Shown: positions 12,241 through 26,653, numbered from the stretch's first letter. The stretch is 64,000 bases of DNA from Linyphia triangularis (GCA_963978545.1 OZ021722.1:37651365-37715364), one strand, 5' to 3'. Numbers and translations: made by a program. The notes: generated from the sequence alone by a model not told the origin.

Positions 12241-15200
12241 CTGACATTGAGATTTTTGTATTTTGCCATACACTTAGAAATAACTTATTTAAAGATAACT
12301 TATAACTTAAGGATAACAACTTTTTATTTTATATAGACACTTGCTTCTCAATGTAGTTTTTTTAATTAAAATTAATATTTTTAAAAATAATAATAAAAGA
12401 AAACTGAATAATATGCCGTTTGTCTTCACTAGTTTGAAAGAACCATTATCATATATATTTAAAAGGAGCAAATTACATTTTTTTTGTTTAATTCGCCATT
12501 AAATTTAAACTATGTCTGGTACAAAATTCCATTCAGCTGGATGCAACATTTTAGCCACTTACCTTTAACTACAACTTTTGGATAGCAGATAACTGGCTTC
12601 TCTGTAAGCAGATGAATCCTATTTAATATCCCTAACCGTCCACCATAATGCTATGTAACAGTGAGATTCCATGGTTACAATGAGATTTATTACACAGATA
12701 TTTGTTTTTAAATAATTTATTAAACAAATTATTATTCATTGTGTTTTTGCTGCTTATGTTCTTTATGATAACGAAAATTGATCCCCCCACCTTTTCTGGA
12801 AAGTTATTATTTATACGCCGAAATTTTTCGTAATGACATTATTTTTTTTTAACTCATTGAAATTCTACTAATATAGTTATTAGTATAACAGCAATAATTA
12901 TTACTTCATCCATGTTACTTCAATAGAATTCGTATGCACTTGTGGAAGTAATACCTTTGCTTTGTGGTATTATAGCGGGATTTCCCTTCTTTTGTCAACC
13001 TACCAAGAAGTCTTAGGTTTTCTTCTTCAAACTATGAATAACTTATGATCAGTGAATGTTTTTCTCTTTTCTTTTTTTTATTTGAATTTGTATTAATAAT
13101 AATTAGAATCGATTTATTATGAAGAAATATCAAGCAGACAAATTTCATTGCAAATATTTTATATAAACCTCAATTAGTGTCACTTAGTGTCAATAAGCTA
13201 TATTTTTTTGTATTGAAATTTGGGTTACGTTTTGAAGTTTCAAAACAATTTTCAATAACATTATGACCGGAGAAACACGCAAAACCCATTCTTCGCAAAC
13301 ATCCATATCCTAATGTAATACATGGATTAATACGAACGAAAATATGTTCTAAATTTTGAAATCCATGCATTCAGACCTCGAAACAACTGAATTATCTATG
13401 TTTCTTTCTATATGCCATCATTCCAAAGATGTGAATGAACGCAACTTAAAAGTAAAAACAATTTTGGTCGTCCCTATTTCTACCTGAAAAGAAATGCGTG
13501 TTTTATTGTTTTCAAGATTTTTTTTCCCCCAATGAATGTATTAACATGAATGAAAGAAAATAAGGAAGTTGGGGTTTTTCATGATTGGTGTTAATTTTAG
13601 GCTGTCAAGCGAATAATGAAACGGCTACCTATAATATAAGGATTTAATTAATAACTACTGGTGCGTTTAAAAAGAAGTGTGCAGCTAAGGATTGGTTACT
13701 ATTGTAGCCGATGAGGAAATTGCATCTGCTCATGACTCTGGTTGCTATACAGTTTAAAATGTTTAATTGCAAAAAAAAAAGTTTTGTTTGTTTTAAAGCG
13801 ACAGGGGAAAGTATACACTTTTTTAATGATTAAAATTATCTTGAAATGCACGAGTGTTACAAACTTAAAAAACCTCATCCCAATTACTAAAATAACATGT
13901 AAGCGCCGAGAGGGACGATGGAGACGATCGTTCCCCCTATCAGCATCAATGATTGTAAGGAAGAAAAAGAATATAAAAATAAAATAGCAAGTGGATAAAT
14001 GAAAAAGATAACGCTATTATGGAGAACAAAAAAATTTAAAATTGTAGAGCATAAAAGCAGTCAGTATTTTTTTTTATGTATATTTTAAACCATGCACCCT
14101 TAAGAAATATATTGTTGTACTCAATCAAATATTACAACCATCTAATTTTTACGAAGTTCAACAATCACGAATGATTTTTCATGTGCTCAAATTTTCAATT
14201 GCATTGTCTTTGTGGTATTTAATACTAAAAGTACATTGTCATGTGCAAGCTAATGTGTTTTTATTTCTTAGTTTCTGCACATGTTCAGTACACGTAATCG
14301 GGAACATTATGACGTGAATATGCATCGACCCCCCCTCCTTCATCCTAGTCTGTGTGAGCACTATATTGTAACGCTTGTGTTAAAACCCTCATATTTTTAA
14401 AATGTTGAAGTCTTCATTTCAATTCTATAACAGGACATCTGTTTCATCTCACTAGATTTTTTTTATTATCAAGAACAGGAAGGACCAATTCAAAGTTATT
14501 CCATTCCAATCCAAAGTTATTTAAACTCTTAAATTCTGTTGGGTCTAAAATGCTTAAAAACATCCTCCGAATCCATTATGCTAAAATGATATTTTAGCTG
14601 TCGAAATCAAAAACAATACAAAGTAAAAAATTTCACTGAAAATCAGCTCCAACTCACGTAGTCATAAGGATAAATTAAATAATTTATGAATTTATGGATT
14701 AGTATGAATTTATGGAGGAGAATCAAGTGCTTTCAAATAATAAAGTATTATTATAGTTTGATAAATGTTTTTTTATGTGTTTCATTTTACTTAAGCTTAA
14801 TTCATGAGTGTATGTGTAAGGGGGCAAATACATGAGTTTTTCCTATAGCTATATTGAAAAATAAATATAATTAAATTTTGAATGTAAAAAAAAAAAAACA
14901 CACACACACACGAACCCCCCCCAAAAAAACTAACTTATTTATGCTTTTAGATGTGTATAAAAGCATATAATGGAAATGAGATCCTCAGAGGCATAATTTT
15001 TTTTTTTTAACACGGGTAGAGGGGTGGGGGTATGTATTTTGAATGTGTTATCAAATCCTCGAAACAAAATTTCTTGACATTTCTGATTTTTTAATTATAT
15101 TTTGACTCAAAAGGACTCTTGTTAGTTCTTTTCTATGTGATCAACTTTAATCTATACTTTTTACTTTAGTGCATCTATAATATATAGAGAACATATTTCA

Positions 15201-17370
15201 ATAAACGCGATTTTATGTTTTAAGATATTTAAACCGCTATCTCTAAGTGGCTCAGTTGTCATACGTTTTTATTAGTAAAGGGAATTTGAATTCTGTTGAG
15301 TTTAGACATCTGCTCATTTATATTGTACGAAAAATGGATTGTTAATTTGAAGAACCCAAAATCCGAAGTTATCTTTGCCATTCATGGGACGCAATCCAAT
15401 TTGCGTATTCTTCCAATTGAAGAAATAAGAGCTATTGGATGGCTAAAGATTGTAGATAACAACTGTCGAGTCGAATCTATAACTAATTGTTGATTTTTTT
15501 AATAGTTAATGGTACCTACATGCAACCCTGAAATTTTGATTAGATTAATCCTTTACTTAGTTCTCTCGTCATAAGTTAAAACGTCCTAAATCCGAATGCA
15601 TATTTTTACCCTTTTGCGTTCGTTTTTGAAATTACATAATTTTTTTATATTGTTACATGGGTTTGTATTACCTAAGAACTTGGGCTATTCAATTGAAATA
15701 TGATTATTTTCTAAGGACAAATCAGAAAGCGTCAAAATATGTACTTGAATTTTTTTTTTAATTTAATGCCTTATAATTAAAGACGGCAGAGTGAAATTGA
15801 CAATAGGAGCTATTATATAATTAGGATGATCGATGGTTTAGAGTTTTTATGACATAGTGGCTTCAAAGGGCTATACTACATCGTAACAGCATCTGCAATT
15901 ACAACTAGAAATTGTAAATTTGGTCAGATCATAACTGCCCGATCTCTGAGGTAGCACCTCTCTCTCACCACATACACTACTCACCTAATTGACCTAATTG
16001 TATAATTTGGAATTGCAGCTAAGGATACTTAAATCCATTACTAATAATCGATGATTGAATCACTAACTAGTTACCGATAACTACATTATAATTCCTTATT
16101 TTTTCCGTCAAAGTGTGCCAAATTCCACCATTCACTCGTTATTTAACAATTCTTATTTTGCTTTCAAGCACATTGAAGTCGCCGTCGTATTTCCAGGACA
16201 ATGAGACTCAGATTATGTGTTATCGATACAAAAGATCGTAAATTATAAAATCCTCCTTTGCTAGCAGTCACGAGGATTGAATCCCCTCCGTGACCAAAGA
16301 TTACAGAGGTCCCTCTTTATTTCCCAGCAAATTATCGTGTTAGCTGTGAAATGATGCACAACTCATGATGGTCAGCTCAGCTCGTTAGTTATTCTTTGAG
16401 CGTCCTATTTTCGTCTCCTTCGTTTAGCCTGGAAAAAACATGCTTTCGATAACTGGACTGAAAGAAGACCCAAGTGTAATTGGTGGTGTTGTGGGACGGC
16501 CAATGTCCCACTTTCTTACACACTTCCCGTAGCCTCTTCGACTACTAACTTCGAGTTAGTCTTTTTTTTTTTTTTTTTGCTGTTGGGAATGTGTGAATCT
16601 CCCTTCTGTTGATCTTCCTGATTCAGTATGTTAATCATGTTGGCAATCAAGGAAAGTTGATACCCAGGTGCTTGCTCACTTGTACAGATAATTACCCTTT
16701 TTGTGATTGAGTTGTATCGTCTTTTGGATCAAAACAGGAAGGGTCAGTGCTACTGTCATGAGAAAAAACCATGTGTATTTATATTTTACTTGTGGTATAC
16801 TTGTGCCAAATCGATTTCTAATTGCGTCAATACTTGGGGATAATTGTAAGAAAATGAATTAGCTTTTTAATTGTGATCGGGAGAGCTTTACACATCAATT
16901 ACTAGAGAACAGAGAATCAGAATAGAGAACGGAACATAAAGCTTCATGCTCTGTTGTTCTTGCTAACAGAATACAATAACAGAACAACAGGAAGACATTG
17001 AATTTTAGGTTTTTATGTCAAAGTTATTTGTAGAGTTAAGTTGAAACTTCAATTTTACTATTATTTATTTATCTTACGGTTTAAATATTGGATATACATT
17101 TTTTATATAAAAGATCATTTTCATTTAAAAATAGTATTTTGTATGAATTTTTGGTTACATTTTAATATTCGATAAGCAACAAAATTAGAATATCAGGAAA
17201 TTTCAGGATAACATTTACTGTTTTAGGAAATAAAATTGGTAACTGAATGTGAGCTATGTTAGAGTTTTCAGGGGGGAAAATTGATAAAATATTTAAAAAA
17301 AAAGTATTCAATAAGCACATTACGATTCTTACACTCATATACATTTTGAAAGGCAAAATATTTTATTGAA
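12241..17370. other. AT-rich DNA with simple repeats only
   Basis: Contains a short (CA)n near 14897-14910, poly-C/T tracts near 14330 and 15017, and poly-T near 16561. No gene, RNA gene or element end was recognised. The open frames here (13170-13370, 13742-13987, 15296-15493) have no family features. Confidence 0.45.
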
Positions 17371-17638
<268 letters not shown>

Positions 17639-19408
17639 ACATATCAAAGTAGAGAAAAATTATTTTAAAAATAATATATTGTTAATTTAAATGAAAGCAA
17701 ATTTTTTTTTTCCCTGACGAAAATACTTATTTTTTTAAAAATCTTTTTATTTCTTTGAAGGAATGTCACTCTGAATGTCCCCTCACTAATAAAAACCTAC
17801 ACAAAAACCTTATAATCTCTTGTTTTAAAGTGAGTATGCGTTTATATAGGATCGACTTTTTTTATGAGTGATTTTTTTTATCGATAAGATTAAAACACGT
17901 ATCGAAAAAATGGCATAGCTGACTTTATTGAAACATTTGATGGATACAAAAGCAGTAATGGATATTCGATGAGAGACGCAAATTATAAAACACAGTAAAT
18001 CGAGTACTCCAAATACACCAGCCAAATCCTTGTGCAAGTAGTACGCCGCAGCTCCTGGTCAACTCCTGCCATCCACTTCACCTCCTGTCTGTTTCATCAG
18101 CAAATTTTCTGGAGCGGAATGTCTATAAAAAAATACAAGACAAGTAGTATCCAATTGTTTTCCTTCTATCTTTTTTAATAGCTAAAACGATAGCGTCACC
18201 AACGCTGTTCTTAATTGACTGTTCACTCATTCATAAAGACCTACTCTTCAATGGACAATAGCTTTAAATAGATATTTGATGAGTTTTATATCACTCACTA
18301 ACAGAAGCGACTCCAATAAATGAATAGTTTTCAGTTGAATATTATGTCACGGATTTAAGTATTAATGACTTATTTATTGCAATTAATCTGAATACTATTA
18401 AGCAACTTATAAAGCTTAACAAATATTAAAAGCTTAAAATAGAGTAGTTATATTATTATTATTCTTTGATAAAATTGGATTTGATAGTATTATAAACTTA
18501 TTGGTAAAATCATCCTTCATTTAGTATTCTTATCACAATTTATAAAGATATTTTTATCTTACACCTAAGTTTATACATAATCTGTGACTGGATATATTCT
18601 AATTATAGCTTATGTAGAAGCCGTTTAATGACAAGGAAGGTCGCAATCCACCTTTTTTAAACTCGAAATGAGATTATAACGTAATTAAACATCAATATCT
18701 TTATTTCAGTTAATCGATGTTAAAGAATATATATGCGCGAAAGAAACACAATTATAAAATTTTTGAGCAAAAAAATTCTATATAGATTATAAACAGTTTT
18801 AATGATATGATAAATGCGAGAAAAATATTGCATTTTTAAACGTGTAAAATATTGTTGTTCCAAAGTGTGCACTGATTCAAGACATGGAAGAAGAGCATGA
18901 TCCATTCATGGTATTTTGGTACCTAATACCTATTTTAGCAGTTACAAACGAGATCTTTTAATAACTGACAATTTCGTTCCAGAAATTAATCAGATTATTT
19001 TACGCCAGTTACATGCGCTTCTAAATACGCATTTTTCACAGTAAATAAAATCATTTTTGGGTACACAAGTGTACAACTGGATTTCACAGAGTAAAACTTA
19101 TACATTTGAAAACTTTTTTGTCAGTTTTATTATCAGTGTTTTTAAACTTTCTTTTAGTTTTAGCTAATGAGCATGATACAACTATTGCATTGCCTATACA
19201 TTAACGATTGCAATATAATTGCTTAAAATTAAATAGCTATACTTGTTTCAATCTTGCGATAACCATTCAGAAGTTTCTAATGAATTTTTGATGTTTTTCC
19301 ATTTAAAAATATAAGAAGCGTTGAGAACACTTTCTGGAGTAATGGCTAAAACTTGCTAACTCCTTAAATTTAAACAAAGAGTTACCACCAGCTGTGGTAT
19401 ATCTAGCG
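17639..19408. other. AT-rich DNA, nothing recognised
   Basis: No family-level similarity in any frame. The start of the next repeat is preceded by a short palindrome (TACCACCAGCTGTGGTA, about 19384-19400). Confidence 0.45.
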
Positions 19409-20160
19409 AGTCTAGACATTAGTTACCAAAATGCAATTAGCATTGTTTAAACACAACGTAAGTAACTGCCACATACGGATCTGATTCTAAACTTTCGAAT
19501 GAAGTTTTTATTTGGAGACGTCATAGAAGCAATTAAATGAACGTTTTTTTAATTACGTGCAGTTTTTATAGCCCAATTAAAAAAAAAGTCTTTTCTTATT
19601 TAATAATCGAATTTGGGGCTTTTCTTTCTCAAAAAAACCTTCCTCCCTCATCCAAACAAATAGGATATTAGAAAAGCTTTTCCGAATCTTCCAAACCAAC
19701 TTAACAACCTTCTTTCAAACTTTTACTTCCTTTATCGTGGATAGATTAGTTGTGTTAGAGCATAAAACTTTGTATTTCAAATCTAGATATTTTTGTTTTC
19801 CTACAAGTAAGTTTGCTAAAAAATAAGGGTAACAAGAACTATTTTAGATTAATAGTTGCTTATCATGTTCGGTGGTGAAATTTTTTTACTACTTTGTATT
19901 TTAAATTTAGTAGCAATGTGACTATATTTGCAGACCATTACTCTTTTTACTTTCAATTATCCACTTGTTAATGTCCCGTATACTTTCAATTACCCAACGG
20001 TAATGAAAGTATTGGATTCGGAAAAAAAAAAGGAAAAAAAAAAAAACCGCTCCCCCCCCCTTCCCCCCCCCCCCCCCCTTTTTCATTTCTCCATGTTTTA
20101 GAACATTCTTAGTTTATAAAAGTGATTTAGAAGTTGCGTCTACCTGTGTGTACGGATCCA
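19409..20160 (+). repeat. Dispersed repeat family A, copy
   Basis: Begins GTCTAGACATTAGT and shares long near-identical words with 21343 onward, such as CACATACGGATCTGATTCTA, CTTTCGAATGAAGTTTTTAT and CCAACTTAACAACCTTCTTT. It ends with TTTATAAAAGTGATTTAGAA. It includes an A-run, then a G/C-poor region and a long poly-C tract at 20050-20080. The direct copy about 1.9 kb downstream suggests two insertions or a local duplication. Confidence 0.75.
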
Positions 20161-21342
20161 GTGAGGAAGGGGCGTGAAGCCCATCCTGGAAAGTTTTTAA
20201 TTTTGGACTGTTGAATAGTTGTATATTTTGTTGTTCTTAAGTTATGCAGGGTTATGCTTGATTATACAGAATATTTTACAGAGAGGTAAAAAGTCTCAAT
20301 CATATAAACGCGGTGCTATTATCGGCTACTTGTGAATTTACGACAGTTAATTAGAGTTGAGCTTTGATTTGGCTTTTATAAAGTATATGGGTTTAGGATA
20401 AATTATAATTAAGTATGATACAGTGGATAATCTAACAAAGAATACATATAAAACAACCAAAACAATGATTTGCAATGTATCCAATAGAATAAGCTTATAT
20501 CTAAACTACAAAAATGTTAAAATTATTAAAAGAATTTTATAACAAGCAACTTTTTAAAAAAAGAAGTTTATAGTTAAAAATCAAGCCGTTTTAGTTTCTA
20601 AATTTGTCAATCACTTTATTTAAATCAATATGAAAGTCTCAATGGATGTATATTAATGCTAGTCCTGAAAGTCTCTTTTCTGTCATCCGCTTTTGAAGTC
20701 AAATTTTAATGTGCTTCAACGACGGAAAAATTACGTTATGCTGAAGCAACACTTACTGGGAAAGTAGCTTGAAGGGTGAGAAGCTTGTTCTAAGACATCT
20801 GTAGTTTTTTTTTTTTTTTTTTTTTTTTTTACCGAAGCGTTCTTTCAAAACTCATAAAATATCAGATTCTCCTTGAAGTACACTTTTGAACAGACTTCTA
20901 CTTTCATGATCCTCAAGAATTAAACCAAATTTTTCGGATTTATATATTATAGAGCACTTTGCTGTCTTGCTTTGAACTCTTCTTACTCTTCTTGATTTTT
21001 AGGGATGAGAACATTTATACTACAAATGTTCAGTACGGATCAAATCTTGATTGACTTCATCCAAAGCCCGAGAGAAGTGCGTGTTAAAATGTGAGCGGTA
21101 GAAACAATACAGTACATTGGGTTTATTTGCGATTCAAATCTTTCACATGTTCATTTGCTTATTATATATATAAATTAAATATGTGTTTGTTTTGAACGCC
21201 AGTATTAGACTTTTGTTTATTACAATCACGACAAAAACACATAAAATATTCTTCGTCATCTTTATTTTTTCCTATTTAACCCTGAAGGACGGAGGAGGCG
21301 ATCACCCCCTATCTGCCCGTCGCTGTATCCGCCAATAAGCGA
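20161..21342. other. AT-rich spacer between two family A copies
   Basis: Nothing recognised apart from a 30-base poly-T at about 20800-20830. Confidence 0.45.
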
Positions 21343-22345
21343 ATCTAGACATTAGTGACCAAAATGCAATTAACACTACTTAAACACCACGTAACTGCCA
21401 CATACGGATCTGATTCTAAACTTTCGAATGAAGTTTTTATTTGAAAACGTCATTGAGGCAATTGATTTTTTTTTTTTTTTTAATTAAGTACAGTTTTTAT
21501 ATCTTTTAAAAACCATGGGTCTTCCTTTATTCGAGAAACGAATTCGGAGCTTTTCCTAATAAAAAACCCCCCTTCTCTTCCTTATTGAATAGCACTCAGC
21601 AGTTCATACTTTGGTAGAATGATATTTTTCCGCAATGTAATGATGCTGTTTATCAATGCAAAAAAAAAAAAATAAAAAAAAAATAACAATAATACAATTA
21701 GACAACCAAATTCCTATGATTATTAGTCTATAGGTCCTTAGCCTTTAAACTTTGCGTATCTCTATTCAACTTTATTTTGCTATGGTTACGAGCTTGATAG
21801 GGAAAGATAGTGTACAAATAGTATTTTGAATTCCAAATATAATAGGATATCAGAAAGTTTTTACGAATCTTCCTCCAAACCAACTTAACAACCTTCTTTC
21901 AAACTTTTACTGTGTGTGACTATATTCGCAGACCAAAGACCAATAACTCCTTTTACTTTCAATTACCCATATGCATTGCTCAAATGCAGTATTGGATGTG
22001 GTTAAAAAAATGCTCTTTTTTTTCTCGAATTTCTCCATATTTTGGAACATTCTAAGTTTATAAAAGTGGTCTAGAAAAAATGTCTATCTATGTGTATATG
22101 TGTCTGTCGTCAGCATAACTCTCGAGGTGATGGACCTGCGACGCTCAAACAGGTTAGTAATGCCCATGGGACCTCTCATTAAGGTTTTGGTCAAATTAAC
22201 GCATGTGCATTAGGTAGCTGCCATTGAAAAATTCACGTTTTTCAGCAATTGCCAAAAAACTGCTCTTACTATTTTGATCAAAGTGGGTGTGATAATTAAT
22301 GCCTTTGAAACTGTTGAACACAACCCCACCACCAAACTTCCAGGA
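21343..22345 (+). repeat. Dispersed repeat family A, longest copy
   Basis: About 1 kb. Its 5' half matches 19409-20160. Its 3' half (GTCGTCAGCATAACTCTCGA, then GCCCATGGGACCTCTCATTA, then TTCAGCAATTGCCAAAAAAC) matches 2028-2275 and the minus-strand copies near 44.6 and 60.6 kb. No coding capacity is visible, and I cannot name the class. Confidence 0.75.
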
Positions 22346-22639
22346 TCTTAAACCATACGATTTTCTTAAAACTAGTATACCCAGGCGTAACCTGTGAATT
22401 AGCAGTTCATTCGTATTCTATTGCTGCGAGATATAATGAAACTAGAGAGATTTGTAAGTCGTAACTCAGCACGGCACAGTTCGTGTAGCTGGTGATAAAT
22501 CGTATTCCATTCATCCATTATAGAGTATCCAATAGAAATTTTTTTAACATTTAAGTTCAATTCATCAACAAATAATCAAGGACATTTTTTAAAGCTGAGA
22601 GCTACATCTTTAAAACATCAATATATCATTTATTATAAT

Positions 22640-22830
22640 TTAAAGTTTGGCGAATGAAGAGGAGATCATTTTTGCGCCGAGTCGACGCATCTCCTACAAT
22701 CTGCATGGAGTTCCTCGCTTAAAGTACCGAAATATCCTCTACATAGAGCCCTCTTTTCAGGGTAATTATTTTCAGAACTGTGCAGATGGCACCCAGGAGA
22801 ATGAGTGCAAGAAGATTAATATTTGCTTTA
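22640..22830 (+). other. Candidate exon-like GC-richer segment
   Basis: A roughly 190-base block with higher G+C and several CpGs, sharply different from its flanks. In the plus strand a frame open from an AG at about 22645 reads ANEEEIIFAPSRRISYNLHG and continues to a CAG|G site at about 22759-22761 and beyond. On the minus strand another frame reads LCRGYFGTLSEELHADCRRC before a stop. Both look more protein-like than the background, but I recognise neither, and strand choice is undecided. It could be a decayed exon or part of an unknown element. Confidence 0.2.
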
Positions 22831-22845
22831 ACTTTCATTTTTTCA

Positions 22846-25560
22846 ATTGGCTATCTTAATGAAATTTTAATTAAAGATCATGTATTAAATTTCCTATCCT
22901 TTGAATTTTTAAAACCTATATCATAGTTCTATTTCCATTGAATCACTCCACCCTCCCTCATTGTTTTTAACCTTCAAAATCCACGGGGGTACAAGTACAC
23001 CTCCCTTGCACCTCTTTCGTGGCGTCAATATCCCTCTCAAAATACCAAAATAAAAAGAAATTAACTTATTTTTTTCAAACAAATAACACCATGTGCCATT
23101 GTAAATAAACTATTCATCAGAAGTGGAGATTTTAACCTATAATTAGGTAAACCATTTATCAAAATTTTCATTATTTTAAAAGGAGAAGAAGACACACACA
23201 CACGCACGCACACACGACGTCCAGAAAAATATATAAGAAACTTAGAGTTAAAATTATTGTTTTTTTAAGATGGGCTAACAAATCAAATATGGTATTAAAA
23301 AAGTTATTTATGTGAGTTATTTTTAGAGAACGCTGTTCACATTGAGTGTGTAAGTTTTTCTCTTCACTAAAGATTACTTAATCAAATGCAATAGAGCTCA
23401 CAGGAATGTGTGATTTGCAGTTATAATAAATGACAAATCCTTGAGATATTTTATGACTAAACTAAACTCCAACTCATTTGCACAATTATTACTCACTCCT
23501 TAAATGAGATATAAACTTATAAACAAAGATAAAGCAATAACTGTACACAAAATAGGATGAAATTTAAACAAAACTGTTTACAACAAGAAAATAAGTACTT
23601 TAACCTAATTATACACAAAACACACCTAATGCGATGTATTTTCCTAATTTTATTACCGGAATGCTTCGTGAATTAAGAATAATGGATTGAATACACTGAA
23701 AGTAAGCTCGTGGCGACCTGGCACTATTTGAAACTAAAAATGAGGAATTTGTTTATTAAATCGGGAAAGGGTTTTATGTTTGTGGTTATTTAAACCTGAT
23801 GAAGAAGCAACATTTGATCATTAACATAGTTTTCTTAAGCGTGGGTTATTTTATTTGAATTTCATCATTTACTTTGTTTAACCTATGCGCATTTGACAGC
23901 AAACTCGCGTTTGTTTATGGTATAAAAAAAGTTTGGAAGACTACTCCAGACAATGTGATGCAATATCCTCAGAGTCCTAAGATAATTTCTGTTTGAAAGT
24001 CTAGTATTAAAATACTAGTATTTCAAATTCTAGTTTGTATAAATTGGTTAAAGATTTAAAAAAATAAAAAACTTTTGCCAATTACAAACTAGCTTGAGTT
24101 CTAATTAAGTCTAGACTACTTGAGCTCTATTGAATTTTAGATAAATAGGGGATTTTTTTTTAAAAATGTCATCTCAATTATTAATGTAATTTAATTTATT
24201 CTGAAAAATTGAGTTTTGTACAATATTTTTCAGATATAACTAGCCATTTAGCAATGAAGTAAATTGATCGTTTTGTTGCAATGATTTTTTTTTTTTTTAA
24301 TATTATAGTACTATTTGTTTGTAAAAAGATTTGTATTTTCATGTTAATTATATTTTCTTTGATTAATTAAGTGCATTAAAGCGGTATTCTAATGGATATC
24401 TCTAAGAAAACATGTGTTGCAACAGTTATATTTCTGTTGAAGGCATTCGAATGGATATCTTTTGAATATGTGAATAACGAATCATCAGTCATTTTAAATA
24501 ATATTTCCTTAAAAAAAAAAAAAAAAAAAAAAACTTACAATCGGGATCCCTCTCCTGTGAGAATCCGTACTACGCCCGTACCTGTAAAAAAGTAAAATAA
24601 TATATAATTGCAAATCACAACTGGTGTACATTTCAGAATTGTATAGCTTTACATAAAATATTTCTTACTATACATTTGGAATAAATTTGAAAGAATGGAT
24701 TTAGGTGACAAATAATTCGTTTTCATTATTTTGCCTTGCATTGCAGACATGCACATTAAGCCCGATGAATGTTAGTTGCTATTTCTATGAACTTAAAAAA
24801 CTGACTCATTTAAAAATGAGGTACGTTTTGGTCTAAAATAATATATATATTTTTGGATATTTGCTTAGAAAACGTTTTTTAACAATGGAGAAAAATGTAA
24901 AATTCATTAAATAGTTTATCTAATATTATGTGGATTATGTGATTTTGAACAAATGTAATTTAGTATGTCATTAGTGCTGCAAATTACTAGCTAAGACTTT
25001 CTCGCAGTCATTTCTTGTGTAAGTTTGAGTTGTTTTACATTACGTTATTAACAAAGTTTAAATCGTGATTGATAAGTTTAATTAAAATATTCTTGAGTAT
25101 GTTTTCAGTTTATGTATTCATCATTTATGTATTTATTATTTACTACATTTTATTTTAATACTCTTATTAGTTAAACATGTTAAAAAATGTTTGCAACAAT
25201 GAACCCCGAGTTCATTTCCAGTGATATATATAATATACGTGATAGTCTGATTATTGTGAACCTATCAAATGTTAAAAAAAACTCCTAACAGTTTTGATCG
25301 ATTCCACTGATATCTCAATTATGATATAAAAAAACTAACCTTTTTAATCCTTTTAAAAATCCTTTTTATGCATGGTCAATTTTTATATTTTTTAACCCAG
25401 ATCCGATATCAGAAACATTTCTATCAGCAAAATGTGATGCAAACTTCGTTTCAAAATTTATTTATTAAACGTGAACGTGAACACATTGAAATATCATTTA
25501 TTTATTCTGATTAAAGTAATTTTATTATTTATTTATTAAAAAAAAATTGGTAACAGGAAA
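22846..25560. other. AT-rich DNA, nothing recognised
   Basis: Includes a short CA/CG-type microsatellite (about 23190-23215) and a 22-base A-run near 24511. No supported gene. Confidence 0.45.
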
Positions 25561-25564
25561 GAGT

Positions 25565-25870
25565 TTCATCAATGGTCGGTTCAATCTCATTTTAATGCGA
25601 TTGAATGACGGCAAGTTTGTTTATTAGTATTCCTTAAAAGCGACCCTTTAGTGACAGTAACAGCTCCAAAATTTGAATTGTCATCGACATCGAATCTATC
25701 TGCCAAGTTCAGCCCGATTGGATGACGGCAATGAGGTTAATTAGGCTTCCGCAGATTTGCCTTCCATCGACACCCCCACCCATATACACACAAATTAGAA
25801 GTTAATATAAGGGATTTAACAAAGTTTTTACTATAAATCATTTATATGCATTGCCAACTTTTATATGCAA
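25565..25870 (+). repeat. Copy of the ~152-bp repeat family
   Basis: Shares GATGACGGCAA, TTAGTGACAGTAACAGCTCC, TGTCATCGACATCGAATCTA and GGTTAATTAGGC with the 2560-3830 array. It also shares the downstream TTTATATGCATTGCCAA word with 3040-3060. A further tail-like piece (ATAAACAAACAAAATCGAG) at about 26168 suggests that the same element was later interrupted. Confidence 0.6.
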
Positions 25871-25896
25871 TTGCATGAAAATCTTTTCATTCTCGT

Positions 25897-26068
25897 CTCC
25901 TCGTGAGCATTGCTCTGGTCTCGCATTCCAAATGTGCCGGATTCGAATCCTGGCTTAGGCATGGATGTTCGTTGCGGCTCGGAATCCACGTTAAGCTGTA
26001 TGTACCAGCCTGTTAGCCATCATTGTGCATTAAAATAAGTCGTTGAGCGTACAAATCCACCAACTAAC
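25897..26068 (+). mobile_element. tRNA-derived SINE, short-tailed copy
   Basis: Has an RNA polymerase III B-box (GGATTCGAATCC, 25939-25950) in a tRNA-like head. The body then matches the 39053 element: GGCTTAGGCATGGATGTTCG, CGGAATCCACGTTAAGCTGT and GTTGAGCGTACAAA. The 3' end ATCCACCAAC is a degenerate, unexpanded version of the AACC tail seen there. A probable short target duplication TTCTCGT flanks it (25890-25896 and 26069-26075). SINEs are non-coding and depend on a LINE for movement. Confidence 0.8.
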
Positions 26069-26239
26069 TTCTCGTGAACGTATACCCATTTTGACCTACT
26101 TTAAACTTTCTCGATTGTACGACTGCAGGAGGGTTAATTTGCCCACAGAAGATATTGTCCGCCCACCATAAACAAACAAAATCGAGTTAATATACAGGAT
26201 TTAAAATCTAGTAATATATCTTTATTTGTTTATTTATCA

Positions 26240-26653
26240 AAGTTGCCACAGAACCTGAAAAACCTAGACTTCAGGGAAATGTCAATGAGCTTTCTGTTTC
26301 TTAAAAAGACCAAGGAAATGTCAGGGAATTTTTTAAAGTTTCACGAAAATCAGGGAAATTTGTTGTTATTGTTTTGCAGGTACGTTTCCCCGTTCATCCG
26401 TATTTTGGTGCCATTTACGAGGAGAATTGTGGTGGTAATCATTAAAAATTATATGTTACGGAATAATTTAAACTTTTCTTTCCATCAAAACTATTTTTTT
26501 TAGAAAATTGGCATTTTATCTCTTTGGCATACATGTTCTATTTGATCACAGTGTCTACACATCTGGAAAATTTGGAAAAAAGTTTGCCGTAAAATCTGAG
26601 AATGTTTAAAATTCTATCAGGGAATTTTCCCCCCGTATTTTGTGGTCACCCTG
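26240..26653. mobile_element. Degenerate DNA element with CAGGG-rich sequence
   Basis: The right end, read on the minus strand, is CAGGGTGACCACA. The left end, AAAGTTGCCACAGA, is an imperfect match to it, suggesting short terminal inverted repeats. The interior carries repeated TCAGGGAAAT/TCAGGGAATTTT words. A second fragment with the same words occurs at about 54965-55070. Non-autonomous and of uncertain class. Confidence 0.35.

Noticed and set aside
19678..19700. Minus-strand AG|A-TTC-GGA-AAA as a possible NPF exon 2 (Phe-Gly-Lys)
   Set aside because: The next residue is Ala, a stop follows after a few codons, and the segment belongs to repeat family A with a mutated copy near 21868.
22640..22830. 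Chemosensory-protein-like C..C pattern (LSEELHADCRRCVDSAQK) on the minus strand
   Set aside because: Cysteine spacing does not match the C6C18C2C pattern of that family, and the frame stops at once; kept only as an unrecognised block.
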